Origin: Cryptomeria japonica
Taxonomy: Eukaryota > Streptophyta > Pinopsida > Cupressales > Cupressaceae
NCBI RefSeq assembly: GCF_030272615.1
Contig: NC_081406.1
Location: 237,813,922-237,877,921, forward strand
Direction: 5' to 3'
Length of the DNA stretch: 64,000 nucleotides
Shown: positions 1 through 10,660 of the stretch, piece after piece
How the letters are laid out: every line of letters begins with the position of its first letter
Position numbering within the stretch: the first letter of the stretch is position 1
Program-made: the position numbers and the translations under genes
Notes under the pieces: generated by a model
Database searches by the model: none
Seen by the model: the letters and a program-made list of their open reading frames with translations, nothing else
What the model was told of the DNA's origin: nothing

Positions 1-439
1 TTTGGAAATAGCAGCATTTATTTCCAACAGGTTTTCACTCTCAGAGATGGCAATGTTCATTTCTCCTTGCATGGAGTTGAGCAGTTAGGGCACTGATCTC
101 TTGTTTCAGCTTGGAGATCTCATGATCTCTTTCTCTCACCAGATCTTTAGCTTGCCTCCGGTTCTCAATCTCTTGACACATCTAGATAGTCAGTCCTTCC
201 AATTCCTTTCTCAGGTTGGAGTTTGATTCATTCAACTTATTTACTTCTGCAAATAGGGCTTCCATGTCTGCTTCATCTAAAGAACTATTTTCAGATAGCT
301 CCATCAGCTTTTCTGCATGTTCTCTCCTTTTTGCTTGAGATGCCTTGTATTTGACCATAAGATCATCATAGGCTTTCTCAGATTGAGTGAGCCGATGAGT
401 AAGTTCCCTTATAGAGTATTCCCCCATATCTCTTTCCAA
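1..439 (-). pseudogene. Coiled-coil ORF1-like protein of element 0, broken and cut by the window edge
   Basis: The frame starts with MERDMGEY at 439 and runs 85 codons to a TAG at 182-184. It continues in the same frame past the stop to about 60, then shifts frame and leaves the window. The protein is charged, heptad-like and rich in K, E, L and N. A central stretch (KRREHAEKL..., then LFAEVNKLN..., then a CQEIENR-like segment after the stop) lines up by eye with the coiled coil of element B at 32745-33164 (KRRELSKKM, LVNKLRQEN, CKDIEDR). I infer that both belong to one ORF1 family. No catalytic motif is seen. A structural, Gag-like role is a guess from its position just after the PBS. Confidence 0.6.
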
Positions 440-463
440 GTGGTTAAACTTATAGAAAGGTAG

Positions 464-475
464 GCTCTGATACCA
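464..475 (-). promoter_or_regulatory. Primer binding site, tRNA-iMet type
   Basis: The minus strand reads TGGTATCAGAGC two bases after the LTR end, the standard complement of the 3' end of plant initiator tRNA-Met used by copia elements. It fixes the LTR boundary and the minus-strand orientation. Confidence 0.9.
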
Positions 476-477
476 AT

Positions 478-1584
478 TGATGAATACTAAGAGGGGGGTG
501 AATTAGTATGCCAAAAATCTTTGTACTTAAACACTTTACAAGACTGACAGTAAACCGGTAAAATAGTTTAGCAGACAAACCGCTTAGCACACATGCAAAC
601 CAAATAGAAAATAATGCATTCACCCACAGAAACACAAACACCATAATACATGAGATTTTGACATGGAAACCCAAATGGTAAAAACCACGGTGAGATGGAA
701 CTCACAAGTAACTATCTGCAGAATAGGAACTAGACCAATTAAGGTTAGACCGGTTAAGGTCTTACAATGTTCTTTACCAGAACAGATCCTGTTAGGAATC
801 TCAATCTCTGTTAGGAGATAAGTCCGATTAAAGACTACCTTGCTAGAGGATTTTATATCCACAGATGTGAACCACCTTAATAGAGGATTTACAAAAGGCT
901 TTTGGGCCTACCCAGTTAAGGGCTACAGACTTGTCAAAGATGGGAGTAATCAACAAGTGTTTGATCTAGCTAGTAGCACAAACTACTTGGTTAGATCATT
1001 GGTAGCTCGTTCCTAATGCACTCCAGCATTACTTCAGTCTTCTACACATTTATATTCTCTCCAACTCCTCAATCATCTTAAACCCTAGCAACAACATAAA
1101 CTTTCACTATTTTCCACATCAACAACCTAAAACCCTAGACATGATGTCCTTATAAAGGAATCTAATTTCATGTCGGTCCAATAGGATTACATAACAATTT
1201 CCTAGGTTCAATTAACCTGGACATACTTGGTACCACGACACAAAAAGCATAGTTAAAGTGTCAGCACCGTCAAACAATCGGTGGATGGTAACTCATCACA
1301 GAGTATTACTGGTTCATACAAAATGCCGGTTGCCAGTTTGACAAAAATGAAGACTGGTAAAAATGTGTTATGCCACTTTTAATCCCTCGTACCGCTTGGG
1401 GTCAACATGCCGCTTCAGACCGGGAAACACATTCTGCAAAACACCAATAATCTAAAGACTATAATACAACATACCGGTTGGAACAAATACCGGTTGTTCT
1501 CAAACTCATACATATAAAGGAGATCTCAATGCAAGTGTGTGTCCATCAATGACAATCACAACATAAACATAAAAATTGCCAACA
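478..1584 (-). repeat. 5' LTR of element 0 (1107 bp)
   Basis: On the minus strand it begins TGTTGGCAATTTTTATG and ends ...TATTCATCA, directly before the primer binding site. It contains the short G/C runs (gaggggggg at 489-498), the CCGGTT words and the module for a fixed GGTTTTTACC / GGGTTTCCATG stretch (about 660-695) also seen in the LTRs of A, B and C. Only this copy is in the window. Confidence 0.85.
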
Positions 1585-2762
1585 TTTACTAGCGTGTCAT
1601 CAACATAATCTTCCATGTTTTTATGCATCATATCATGGAAGATAGTGGTTACCACTCTTTGGTAAGTTGCTCCTGTGTTCTTTAGCCCAAACTGCATAAC
1701 ATTCCAACAGAAGGTTCCCCATGCACATGTGAAAGCTATATTTTCTTGATCTTCAGGTGCTATCTTGATTTGATTGTAACCAAAGAATCCATCCATTAAT
1801 GAATACATCTCATATCCAATAGTCATATCTACTATCATGTCAATGATGGGCAATGGAAAATCATCTCTCGAACATGCGTTGTTGAGATCTTTGAAGTATG
1901 TGCAAACTCTAATCAATTTTTCTGCCTTTGATACAGGTACTATGTTTGATATCCATTTTGCATAGTCTAAAGCTCTGATAAATCTAGCTTTGAGCAATTT
2001 CTCTAGTTCAGCCTTGACTAGCAGTGCCACATGAGGATGCATCTTACGGAGTTTTTGCTTGACTGTTTTAACCCCTAGTGTAATAGAGAGATGATGCATG
2101 ATGAGATCAGGATCAAGTTCTGGCATATCTGAGTATGTCCATGCAAAGTTGATCTTCTTTTCTAACAAAATATTGCTGAAATCTTTTAACTCTTCTACTG
2201 ATAGTGATTGAGCTAAATGAATTATATGTGGCGTTTCTTGACTCCCAATGTTCACTGGCTGAGTTGGCTTGATCAATATAGAAGACCTCTCTTGGAAATG
2301 ACTTGGTAGCATATCCAGTATCTCAGCTTCAGGCGCCTCAGAGAGGTTTTCACCCTTAGGTACATCCTTTATTTTCTCTTTTTTAGATTCTGACACAGCC
2401 ACAATGTGGTTTTCACCATCAAGTCTTTTATTTTTATTTTTCTTAGTTTTGTGACTAAGATACTTGATATCAATTTCAGTCCTATTTTCACTATGTTCAC
2501 TGGTGGAAGAGTTCATGGGTTCAACTGCATTGAGATAATAGGCTAATGTATAATCATTAGTAAAAGTAGGTACATTCAAGGGTTGGTTATAAAGGGTACA
2601 ATCAATCAGTTCCATATGCATTAAGGATAAGGTTGGAATAGGCTCAAGGGAGTTCATTGTACTATCATCATGGCTTAGGACTGACCAGTCAAGTTCCAGA
2701 AGACTACCTTGCATAGGTGTCTCAAGACCAGGAAGAGTTACAACACAATTATCAAAATTCAT
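1585..2762 (-). pseudogene. Gy1 reverse transcriptase, cut by element 0
   Basis: The frame opens at 2762. About 200 residues of polar linker carry KDVPKGENLSEAPE, a motif repeated almost exactly in Gy2. Then comes the RT region: KQKLRKMHPHVALLVKAEL, the motif A segment YSLMDGFFGYNQ with its catalytic Asp, FTCAWGTFCWNVMQFGLKN, and the active-site box EDYVDD. Four codons after YVDD the frame enters LTR sequence of element 0 and ends at 1506 in a meaningless tail. The thumb and RNase H are absent. The usual CxDFRxLN segment reads CTYFKDLN, a further sign of decay. Retrotransposon RT copies element RNA into DNA in cytoplasmic particles; this copy cannot. Confidence 0.85.
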
Positions 2763-2939
2763 GTTAGTATTTATTGGACCTAACCCAATTGACCTACTTC
2801 TAGTGTCGTCACCTACTTCAAGCTAGACTACATACTATGGTGTGATAGTAAAAGGGTCAGTGAAAAACATCTCAACATTCATGACAGAGTAGTCATAATG
2901 CGTTGTTGAATAGTTGTTGTTATAAATAGAGCTCCTGTC

Positions 2940-3623
2940 TCAGTCATCAGAGTCATAATATGACGTTTCTGACTCATCTTCAAGTGGCTTAGTAAAAGTA
3001 TACATAGTATCAATACCCACATATTTGATGCTGCAAGTTCCTTCGTGATTTGGTTCATTGATTACTTGTATTTGACACACTTGTGGACATAACCATGATG
3101 GTTCTATTAATCCCCATTGTCTGTTCCATTCAGCTTCCTCTGGACTGATGACTGGTTCTTTTTTTGTAGCTTCTAATTCTTCTTTTGTAGTTCCATACCT
3201 GATTTGTCCTATCTCATTAGAGGGAGAGTTAGTAGGTGAAGAAATTGCTTGTGTCCTTTCTTCCTCCAACTGTTGTTCATAGTTGTCTTGTCTTTTCAGT
3301 CTAATTTCTTCTATTTCCTTTTGCATTTTTAGGCGTATCAGCTCTTGTGCATCATCTGTGATATCACTGGATTCTTCAGGGGTTTCTATAGTAGAGGTAT
3401 CTAAGAGATGGTCACAACCCCATTCATACTCATTTGAATCAGTTTCTGAATCATCTATTTGTTGTCTACCAGTATATATGTCCGGAATGTTCAGCGGTGC
3501 AAATAATTCCCTGATTTTGTATACTTCATCTCTCATATCCTTTGGGACTTCTACTTCCTGTGGTATTATAGCCGATATAATTGGATTTTGATTACCATCT
3601 ATTTCCTCTCTCTGGGTGGGCAA
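2940..3623 (-). pseudogene. Gy1 acidic linker between protease and RT
   Basis: A 227-codon stretch rich in Glu, Asp, Ser and Thr, with a charged helix (LIRLKMQKEIEEIRLKRQ) around residues 95-115. It lies in the polyprotein between the G-patch and RT, as 47894-48265 does in Gy2. I recognise no enzyme domain. It ends at a stop at 2940, and 2763-2939 is further linker in another frame. Confidence 0.5.
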
Positions 3624-3707
3624 TAGTTTTTGTTCATCATCACACTCTTCCTGAGTTTGTTGAGTATTATTTTCTTGTGTTGTTAAAGGTAGTACCTTTT
3701 TCTTCCA

Positions 3708-4058
3708 CTAAGGTTGATGGTGGGACGTGTGCTTCTGATCTGATGTCTTTCTTGGATCATATCCCAGTCTAGCTTTATCATTGGTAGACTCAGTTTGTAA
3801 CTGAATAGGTTCAACAATACCTTTTTGATGTTTGCCTAGAGGACCAGTACCTGAATATCCCATGTGTTGAAGCATCTTATAGCCTGGACCATATTGTGTA
3901 GGGGAAATCTCATAATGTCGTATTTCTTTGTTTGCACTGTCTTTTATGAAAAGTGATTTGAGAACATCACCCTCTTCTATTTCATCTACAAGAGAAGTAG
4001 AGGATTGTATAAAGAGACCATCATACATGACTTTTGGAGTTGAAGTTTGTGGCTTCAT
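3708..4058 (-). pseudogene. Gy1 G-patch domain after protease
   Basis: The C-terminal part carries a G-patch signature: YGPGYKMLQHMGYSGTGPLG followed by KHQKGIVEP, with the regular aromatic and glycine spacing. G-patches bind RNA or activate RNA helicases, and one is known at the C-terminus of betaretroviral proteases. Here it also follows a protease. The frame meets TAG at 3705, and a TAA at about 4062 separates it from the protease. Gy2 has a matching, more diverged copy at 48299-48430, which supports this as a conserved part of the element. Confidence 0.7.
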
Positions 4059-4064
4059 AACCTC

Positions 4065-4640
4065 TTATGGTTTTCCCGACTGTCTTGGTGATGGAGGAAG
4101 AGACATTAGTGACAGTATAGGCTCTATTTTATAGCCATCTATGCCAGTGTTTGTGATTTTCAATTTCTTTTCTAAATCTTTTAGCAAAGATTCCAAAATT
4201 TCATCTATAGAGGTTGTTCTATTATGAGGAACAAAAGCATTAGAACTCTGTTTTAATGCATTGCAGGTATAACTTGTATCGCTAGGAACACTGACTTCAA
4301 CTCCATTATAAGGAAATTTCAGGCATTGATGATACGTAGATGGTACTGCTTTCATTTCATGAATCCATGGCTTGCCCAGTAAAATGTTGTATGAAAGATG
4401 AAGATCCAGGACTTGAAAAATGACATCTCTTTCCACAGGTCTTACTCTGATTAGTAATAGTACCAGACCCTTAGAGGTTCTTTCTTCTTCATCATAAGCC
4501 TTCATTGTTATTTTCTTTGTTGGGTCAATAACATTTTCAGAGAATCCCAACTATGTCAATAGATTGTAGGTACAAATATTCAACCCAATGCCTCCATCTA
4601 TCAAAACACATTTAACGCGATGTTTATGGATCATGGCTTC
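4065..4640 (-). pseudogene. Gy1 aspartic protease
   Basis: The active-site strand CVLIDGGIGLNICT sits just upstream of a TAG at 4551-4553. The frame continues in phase through ITMKAYDEEERTSKGLVLL, the LHLSYNILLGKPWIH flap and hydrophobic segment, and STYHQCLKFPYNG, all found nearly unchanged in Gy2. The TAG stands where a glutamine would fit. In the family this enzyme cleaves Gag-Pol during particle maturation. Confidence 0.75.
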
Positions 4641-6823
4641 AATGTGTAATGGCTGGTTATGTGGATGACTTAGTGAGTTATCATTTTCTTCAGAGAAAGT
4701 GAGGTAATGAGGTGAGGTCAGGTGACCCACCATAGATTGAAACCGATCTACGTCTAAATATTTAGGGACACTGGTGGTAAGTAGAGCCTTGTCCAGGACC
4801 TCTCTATGAGCAGAAGAGATCTTAAGCAGTTCCAAAATGGAGATTTGAGCATTGGTTCTCTTCAATTGTTTAACAATACTATAACTACGAGAAGATGATG
4901 AAGCCAACTGTTTTGATTTGGCCATGATTATATCTATTTGTCTATTTGGTAAATTTGATGTTGTTTGATCAAAAGTTGAGGAACTGGCTCCTGGGAGAGT
5001 AATCTTCCTTTGAGCACGAGTCACGACATTAGCAGTTTGTGCTTGACTTTGTTGATCCTGGACTATGGTCACATTGCAATATTCAGGTTGACTAGATTCA
5101 ATCATGTTGATCACATTATCATTGTTAGTGTAGGTATAATTGACTCTAGCTCCTCCCCTAGATTTTGAGGAATCTCCTTGTTCATAAGTTAGTAAGGGAT
5201 CTTTAAAGGCCTTATGACCAGCATTAGTCACGTGATTTCCAACAACAATCTTGCCTGCATCAATGAGATCTTGGATTTCATGTCGAAGTTTCATGCAGTT
5301 GTTTATGTTATGTCCCTTGCTTCGATGGTAGTCATAGTATTCATTTTCTCTCCACCATTTGGGTCTAATTTCTGGGTCATATGGTCTAGAATTGTCTGGC
5401 AATGTTATCAGATTATTTGCCAATAAGGTTTTGAAAGCTGATTCATATGACTCATCTAGAGGAGTAAAATCCCACTTAGGCTTTGAAAGCCAAGGTTTTT
5501 CTTTAAACCATTCTCTTGCTTTCTTTGGAGGATTTTTTGCCGCAATTTTAGCTGCTTTGAGTGCTTGCGTGCCACTGGCCAAGTTAAATATTGTGGATTT
5601 TTTTTTTGCTTGGACAATATTTGCCACTCCATCACTAACAACATTTCTATTGTTATCTTTTCCGTATTTCTAGTACTTGCTCTTTTCTTTAGAACTAGCA
5701 CCTTGCAATGTTTCTTTCCAAAGTGATATATCTCCCTTATTTATAAGCACATCTTCCATTCTGAGGGCGTTATCTACCATTCTATTGATGAAGGATGTAC
5801 TTGCATCTGGACACTGTACTTTAATTCAGGGATTAGGTTGTTGACAAAGATATCCATTTTCTCAAGATCTGGGATAGTCTGTGAATATCTAGAGAACATC
5901 TTTCTCCATCATTGGAGAAAAGTGATAAAGGGTTCTCCTATCTTTTGTTTGGTATTGCAAAGCTCTATCATAGTCATAGGTTGTCGAATGTTGTATGAGT
6001 ATTGTTGTAAAAATAGTTGGATTAGTTATTCAAATGTTTTTATTCCTTTGGGTAGAATTGAGAACCATTCCATTGCTTGACCCCCTAAACTCCTTGGGAA
6101 AAGGCGCATGAGGTATGTTTGATCATGCATGAAATCCATACAGGTGGCACAAAACTCTATGACATGATCTTGAGGATCTAAGGTACCATCATATTTGTCA
6201 AATTTTGGGATCTCAACTCGTGAAGGGAATGGAGGCATGTAAAGATTTTTGTCAAATGGGAATGGGCATATTGTGTCTAGAGAATATTGTTTTGGTGTTT
6301 TATCCTTGTTTTGTAGTTTTGTGACCGTGGTTTGTAATGTTTACATTTGTTGGCTTATTTTTCCCCATGGTGTCTCTTCCTCTTTAGTGATGAGGGCCTC
6401 CACATTATAACCAGTAGGGAGTTTGGCACCTTTCTTTGCTAATTCTAGGAAATAATCTTCTTTTTCCCCAGCCATGATGACCTTCATCATTTTTTGAAAT
6501 TCTTTATCATTTTGACATCTATGTACTTTGGCTTCGGGAGGTTCAGGAAGTTCAGATTCAGTCAATGAAGAATCACTATCAATGGCATGATTGCTAAAGT
6601 CATCGTGAGTGTCTTGTTTATTAGTTTCTCTTTCTTGTCTTTCCCCAGACATGGTGGGAGGTAGGGGCTGACCAAAGATTGGTATATCGTAAACTGGTAT
6701 TTGTGACGAGGATGATTTATTTTGAAAGAGGTTTCCTTCAAAGAATGGATTGTCGTTTGATGAAAAGGGTGTTTCTTTTCCTTTGTCTATTTTGTTGTGA
6801 GAGTTTCTGGTTTGAACAGGCAT
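4641..6823 (-). pseudogene. Gy1 Gag
   Basis: The start is taken at 6823 (MPVQTRNSHNK), matching the Gy2 start MSVETRSKSKK. A low-complexity N-terminus (6341-6823) precedes the capsid-like core at 6026-6238 (PKFDKYDGTLDPQDHVIEF, then YLMRLFPRSLGGQAMEWF), which belongs to the plant retrotransposon Gag family. Frames then change several times. The C-terminal part (4551-5627) has a knuckle-like segment YYDYHRSKGHNINNC that recurs in Gy2 as YCEYHRSKVHKTTSC, and a basic region. Stops and frame changes near 6338, 6020 and 5640 make it non-functional. Gag would form the cytoplasmic particle that packages element RNA. Confidence 0.75.
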
Positions 6824-8890
6824 TTGTAACCGACAGGATCGAGTGCTAAATGTGTTGCAGAAGTCAAGATCAAATTGTAGCTAGTAGTTTGGTTAACGTA
6901 GTGATTGAGAGAAGTTACTAAGATCTGGTCTAGTTTAAGGAATGATCTATCCTATGTAAGACATTATCTAAGTTAACTTAGGTTTGATAAGATGTTGTTT
7001 GAACTAGATTAAAGATGATCGACAAAATTGTGCAACGCAATGGTAGGTGTACACTATCAAGGTTTTTTATGCTCAGTAGGATGATAACCAGTTTTAGGCT
7101 TGATGTAGAATGTCAAAATCAGAGACTCGTACAACAAGATTTTTGAGACCATACAATAGTATAACAGCTCTAGGATGACAACAGTTCTATTTTGTATGAG
7201 TTGTTGCCTAGCATCGTACGACAAATGGGCAGGTCTCGAATGACAAAGGATTCAGTGCATTTCTATCTCGTACGATACAAGATTTAGATTAAACGACAAA
7301 CTGTTGGGTCTCGTACGACACAGGATTGATCTCAGACGACAATTTAGAAGACTCGTACGACATAGGATATGGTGTAAGATGACAAATGATCAGGCTCGTA
7401 CGATTGTTAACAGGGAAGAGACAAAATTTTTTTAGTTTTTCAATAGCTAAGTCTGACAACTGAGTATGACCAATTCTAAGGTGGACTGATTTTTGACTGG
7501 GATAGACTAGTTTTGACATGGATAAAGTTTTATGACCTAGTTGTTGATTTGTTTTCTCCAGTTTTAATATCTCAATTTTAGTTTCAGGGATGAAAACACA
7601 AAAAACATGCAAGATCTATAATAATTCAATCACAGCACGCTAACCCTATGGAAGTTGTCTTAGAGAAGGAAACCTTTGCTTGCTGACTTAGGTACACACC
7701 TAATAGCTAATCAGAATACAACCATTGAGTCTCATGCAATGTGTTGTTCACAAAAAGTGATAACCCAAGAACACCTGCAAATCTTTCTATGAAATGGCCA
7801 ATTTCAGTCTACAAAACACATCAGGGCTTGGACAACATAACATAGGACCCTAATTGATCCTCCTGCACTTCAGGTTCTGCTAGACCTAGGGGGGGACACC
7901 CTTTTGATGCATTGAATACAACAATTATAGACACATAACTGCATCAACATTAAGCAGATAGATCATTTCACAAGCTCAACATATTAGGAAACATTACAGA
8001 TTGGCTAGATCTGAATAGACAATAGGATGAAATAGAGCTTGGAAAGAATGGAACACACACCCCTAAACACAAAGGGAAATAGATTTATCTTTTAAAATGT
8101 TGATCTGAAACCATCCCCAAACTTGCAAGACCAGTGCCTTGTTCATTGGGCAACAGAGTCACAGACATAACTACAAATATGAATCATAGGTGCAAGCTTA
8201 TTTTCCTTAAACAAGATATTCATGCATCAATACCTTATATTAATGCACTATTTGATTCATTCACAATTTTATCAGATCTGGAAATATATTTCATCATTTA
8301 TGATTGACTACAGAGTTTAAAACCTTCCTTGAAGGATACCTATAAACAATCACACAATTTCTTTGAAATTAACAAATCTTATCCTCCTTGAGGATTCAAT
8401 TCATAATAATGAAATACTTACACAGAGACAATACTATGAGAAATTTACTCATGCCTGACACAAGCAAGTCCTGCAACTAAAATCACATTTACAACATTGC
8501 CCTGCAATCTCTATACCCTGAAACAAACCAAAAGCAATTACAAATTTGGGTCATGACATTCAGAAATGGAAGCCATCAAATCTGGAGCATTTTCCAAATT
8601 TCTGGAACCCTTACAACTGAGAAGAATTCGGAATTAAAAGAGAGAGGGAACCAAATCAAATCTGTAACTGAATTGCCAAGTGTCCCTTCTCTAACTGAAT
8701 TTTGTTCCCATGAAAACTGCATCCAAAATATCCCACATTTATCAAAATTAACCTCATAATCAGATTCCTCACTCCAAGAGCTTTCCGGCGATATATAATA
8801 CTTTATATTTTGGCCAAAATTTAGACCCTGGGCGAATTAATTCTCATTTGTGCTCAGTCATTTAAATATTTCGAAATTTAATATAGTCAG
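6824..8890 (-). other. Gy1 leader, Gag-proximal part, non-coding
   Basis: No supported gene. It holds the palindromic repeat cluster at 7090-7410 and otherwise AT-rich unique-looking sequence. Short open frames here (for example near 7289-7612 and 8553-8759) have no recognisable protein character. Confidence 0.5.
7090..7410. repeat. Leader repeats built on the palindrome TCGTACGA
   Basis: Spaced roughly every 20-45 bp are tcgtacgacaaatg (7213), tctcgtacgatac (near 7268), tctcgtacgacac (near 7310), ctcgtacgacata (near 7351) and ctcgtacgattg (near 7395), plus decayed copies (ctcgtacaac, tcagacgac, taagatgac). The core GTCGTACGAC is its own reverse complement. The spacing is irregular, so this is not a simple satellite. 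Confidence 0.7.
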
Positions 8891-9470
8891 AACTATATCA
8901 TTTATTCATTTAAAATTTAATTTTTTTGCCTCCATATGTGCTCTGACGCCTTGCCATGTGGCGGGGTCTGATTGGTCGATGGGGTTGACTGGGCGCCACT
9001 TAGGATGACACCTCATCATCGCCACGTCATCTGCTTCGTCACTGCCACCTGTGCGCCAATCGTGTGCCACCTCACCGGGACCCGCCTGCTGGAGCGCTGA
9101 CTGTACCCGCCACCTACGTGCCACGTGGACGACTCTCGTTCACTCTCACTATTTCGCAAGGTTTAAACTTCGTGCCCTTCGCGAAATAGCGCGAGCCGTT
9201 GATCTCTCTCGAACATGCTCGCTCGTTAACTCGGCCTTCGTCTGCAAAATTTCCCCTGTTTGCCTCGGGAAGCGTGCCTGCGTGGGGTCCACTTGATCTT
9301 CGTCCAATCAACTCCTCCATCGCCTTGAGAAGCGTGCTCGCATGTGGGCCCGCCTTGGGCGCCCATGGGCACCTTGTGTCAAAAGCCTTTAAGGCTTAGA
9401 CATTATACTATTGTGCGTTTTTGAATATATATACCAAAAACTCCCAGTGCACAGCCAATGTGGGATTAAA
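8891..9470. other. GC-rich block in the Gy1 leader, promoter-like
   Basis: This block is much richer in G and C than its surroundings (for example 8940-9370), with runs such as gccacgtcatc, then a TATA-like tatatatacc at about 9426-9435 and a ccaatgtggg word at about 9457. It looks like a piece of gene-type upstream DNA rather than retrotransposon leader. Together with the kinase fragment downstream it suggests captured host DNA, although the strand of the TATA-like word (plus) is opposite to the kinase fragment. Open frames inside it are overlapping and probably chance. Confidence 0.35.
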
Positions 9471-9584
9471 ACATTAAGCTTGGGACTGTGTTTTGAAGGT
9501 TTTCCTGCGTTTTTAATGGCGTTTTCCAGATTCGTTTGCATTGCTTGGAAGTTTATGACACCTCTTTACACTACCACAGAGAGG

Positions 9585-10262
9585 ATGCTAGCAAAGAATG
9601 GTGGGGAGTGGGCTTTACAACAGCCAAATGCATTTTCTTCAAGTTTTTGCTGCTGGTAAATGCATTTGGCTAAAAGTTTTATATGCCTTTTTCCATGTCA
9701 TGGGGAGGAAATGCTTTGCTTGAAATTTGAAAGCCCAATTTACCATGCCACATGAGGGAGAATGCTATTATATTCGACATTATTCCATGTTTCAATGGCC
9801 TTCAAACTATCCACACCTGGGATGATTAAAGCTCTATTTCTGTTTGCATTCACTTGGGAGCTCAATGCTCTTCCAAACACACACAGGAGGGAGGACTGAT
9901 TTCATTTGCTGTTTAAACTTCTTCAACATTACATTTTAATTTTGCAACTCACTCATCACGTGGACTTTGGGAAAATGGCTTTACATCATCCAATGTGCAT
10001 TTGATTTGAGCTACTGCTGCCCTTCTCCAGCCATCACGTGGGAGGAGAAATATGGTTTTATAATTGCCAAATTTCATTTGCTTGAAAACCTTAGCTGGGG
10101 ATGGCATTACACTTGCCAGATTGCATTTGTTGTAAGGTTTCAACCTGCCCCTTCACTCACCACGTGAACTGCTGGGAGGTCTTTGCTGCTGCTCCTTTAC
10201 ACCACAATCTTGCTGCTGGGAGGTCTTTGTTGCTGCTCCTTTACACCACAATCTTGCTGCAC
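9585..10262. repeat. Degenerate minisatellite with CACGTG boxes and a 44-bp direct repeat
   Basis: Several diverged units share a pattern of tcacgtgg..., ggctttacanca, caaatgcatttgctt and ttgctgctg. CACGTG (a G-box core) occurs at about 9957, 10034 and 10161. The best-preserved part is a 44-bp unit present twice in a row at 10171-10214 and 10215-10258 (gctgggaggtctttg...), with few differences. No coding role is apparent. Confidence 0.6.
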
Positions 10263-10330
10263 ATAATGTGTTACAAGATGGATGATCCACCTGTGATCAA
10301 ATGTAGGAAAAAGAATGGTACAAATCATTG

Positions 10331-10660
10331 CTAACCAGCTCCAATGTTGCAGTAATAGTAGTTGCTGTGTTGGTTAAATGTGCATTGAAACTTTGACAGC
10401 AACTTTCTTGCCATCAAGGTGCGAGTAGCATGCACTTGAGCAAGAGAAGCACTTGCCAATGGGATGAAATTGAACTCCAAAAAAAACACTTCATGGGGAA
10501 GCTTTCCAAGTTCTTTTGTGGACACATCATAGATTTGTGAATATGAAGATGTGGGACGCTTGTTCAACATTGAAATCCTCATCACTTTTACATACTCCCG
10601 AGGAATCAAGCATTTCGAACTGTCCAATGTATTAACCAAGCTGGATATAGATTCCCCATT
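10331..10660 (-). pseudogene. Fragment of an ABC1/ADCK (UbiB) family kinase gene
   Basis: In a 157-codon minus-strand frame (10804-10331), residues 49-129 resemble the N-lobe of plant ABC1-type kinases. There is an NG..., then LIPREYVKVMRISMLNKRP, SSYSQIYDV, and the Ala-rich loop IPLASASLAQVHATR typical of this family (10456-10430). After about 10420 the similarity moves into another frame, which reads DGKKVAVKV and shows the conserved VAVKV lysine strand, then a Thr/Ala-rich stretch. The KxGQ motif expected near residues 52-58 is lost. Family members are atypical kinases of chloroplasts or mitochondria linked to quinone and lipid metabolism. This copy is a short, frameshifted relic inside the Gy1 leader, so it is a captured or inserted fragment. 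It most resembles the ATH9-type subgroup, from memory. Confidence 0.7.

Larger units (their letters stand above)
1..1584 (-). mobile_element. Element 0: copia-like LTR element, 5' end only
   Basis: Reading the minus strand, an LTR (1584 to 478) is followed by a tRNA-iMet-type primer binding site and then by a coiled-coil ORF that runs off the left edge. The LTR lands inside the RT gene of Gy1: the YVDD motif of that RT is followed within a few codons by LTR sequence. The right-hand flank starts with tttac at 1585; the matching duplication would lie outside the window. The ORF next to the PBS resembles ORF1 of element B rather than a standard copia Gag, so this may be a second pol-less element. 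That cannot be tested here because the rest is missing. Confidence 0.85.

Noticed and set aside
1506-1584. C-terminal extension of the Gy1 RT frame beyond YVDD
   Set aside because: Those codons are LTR sequence of element 0 read by chance.
9051-9400. Overlapping open frames on both strands in the GC-rich block
   Set aside because: GC-rich DNA has few stops by chance. The frames overlap, show no domain, and none has a conserved start context.
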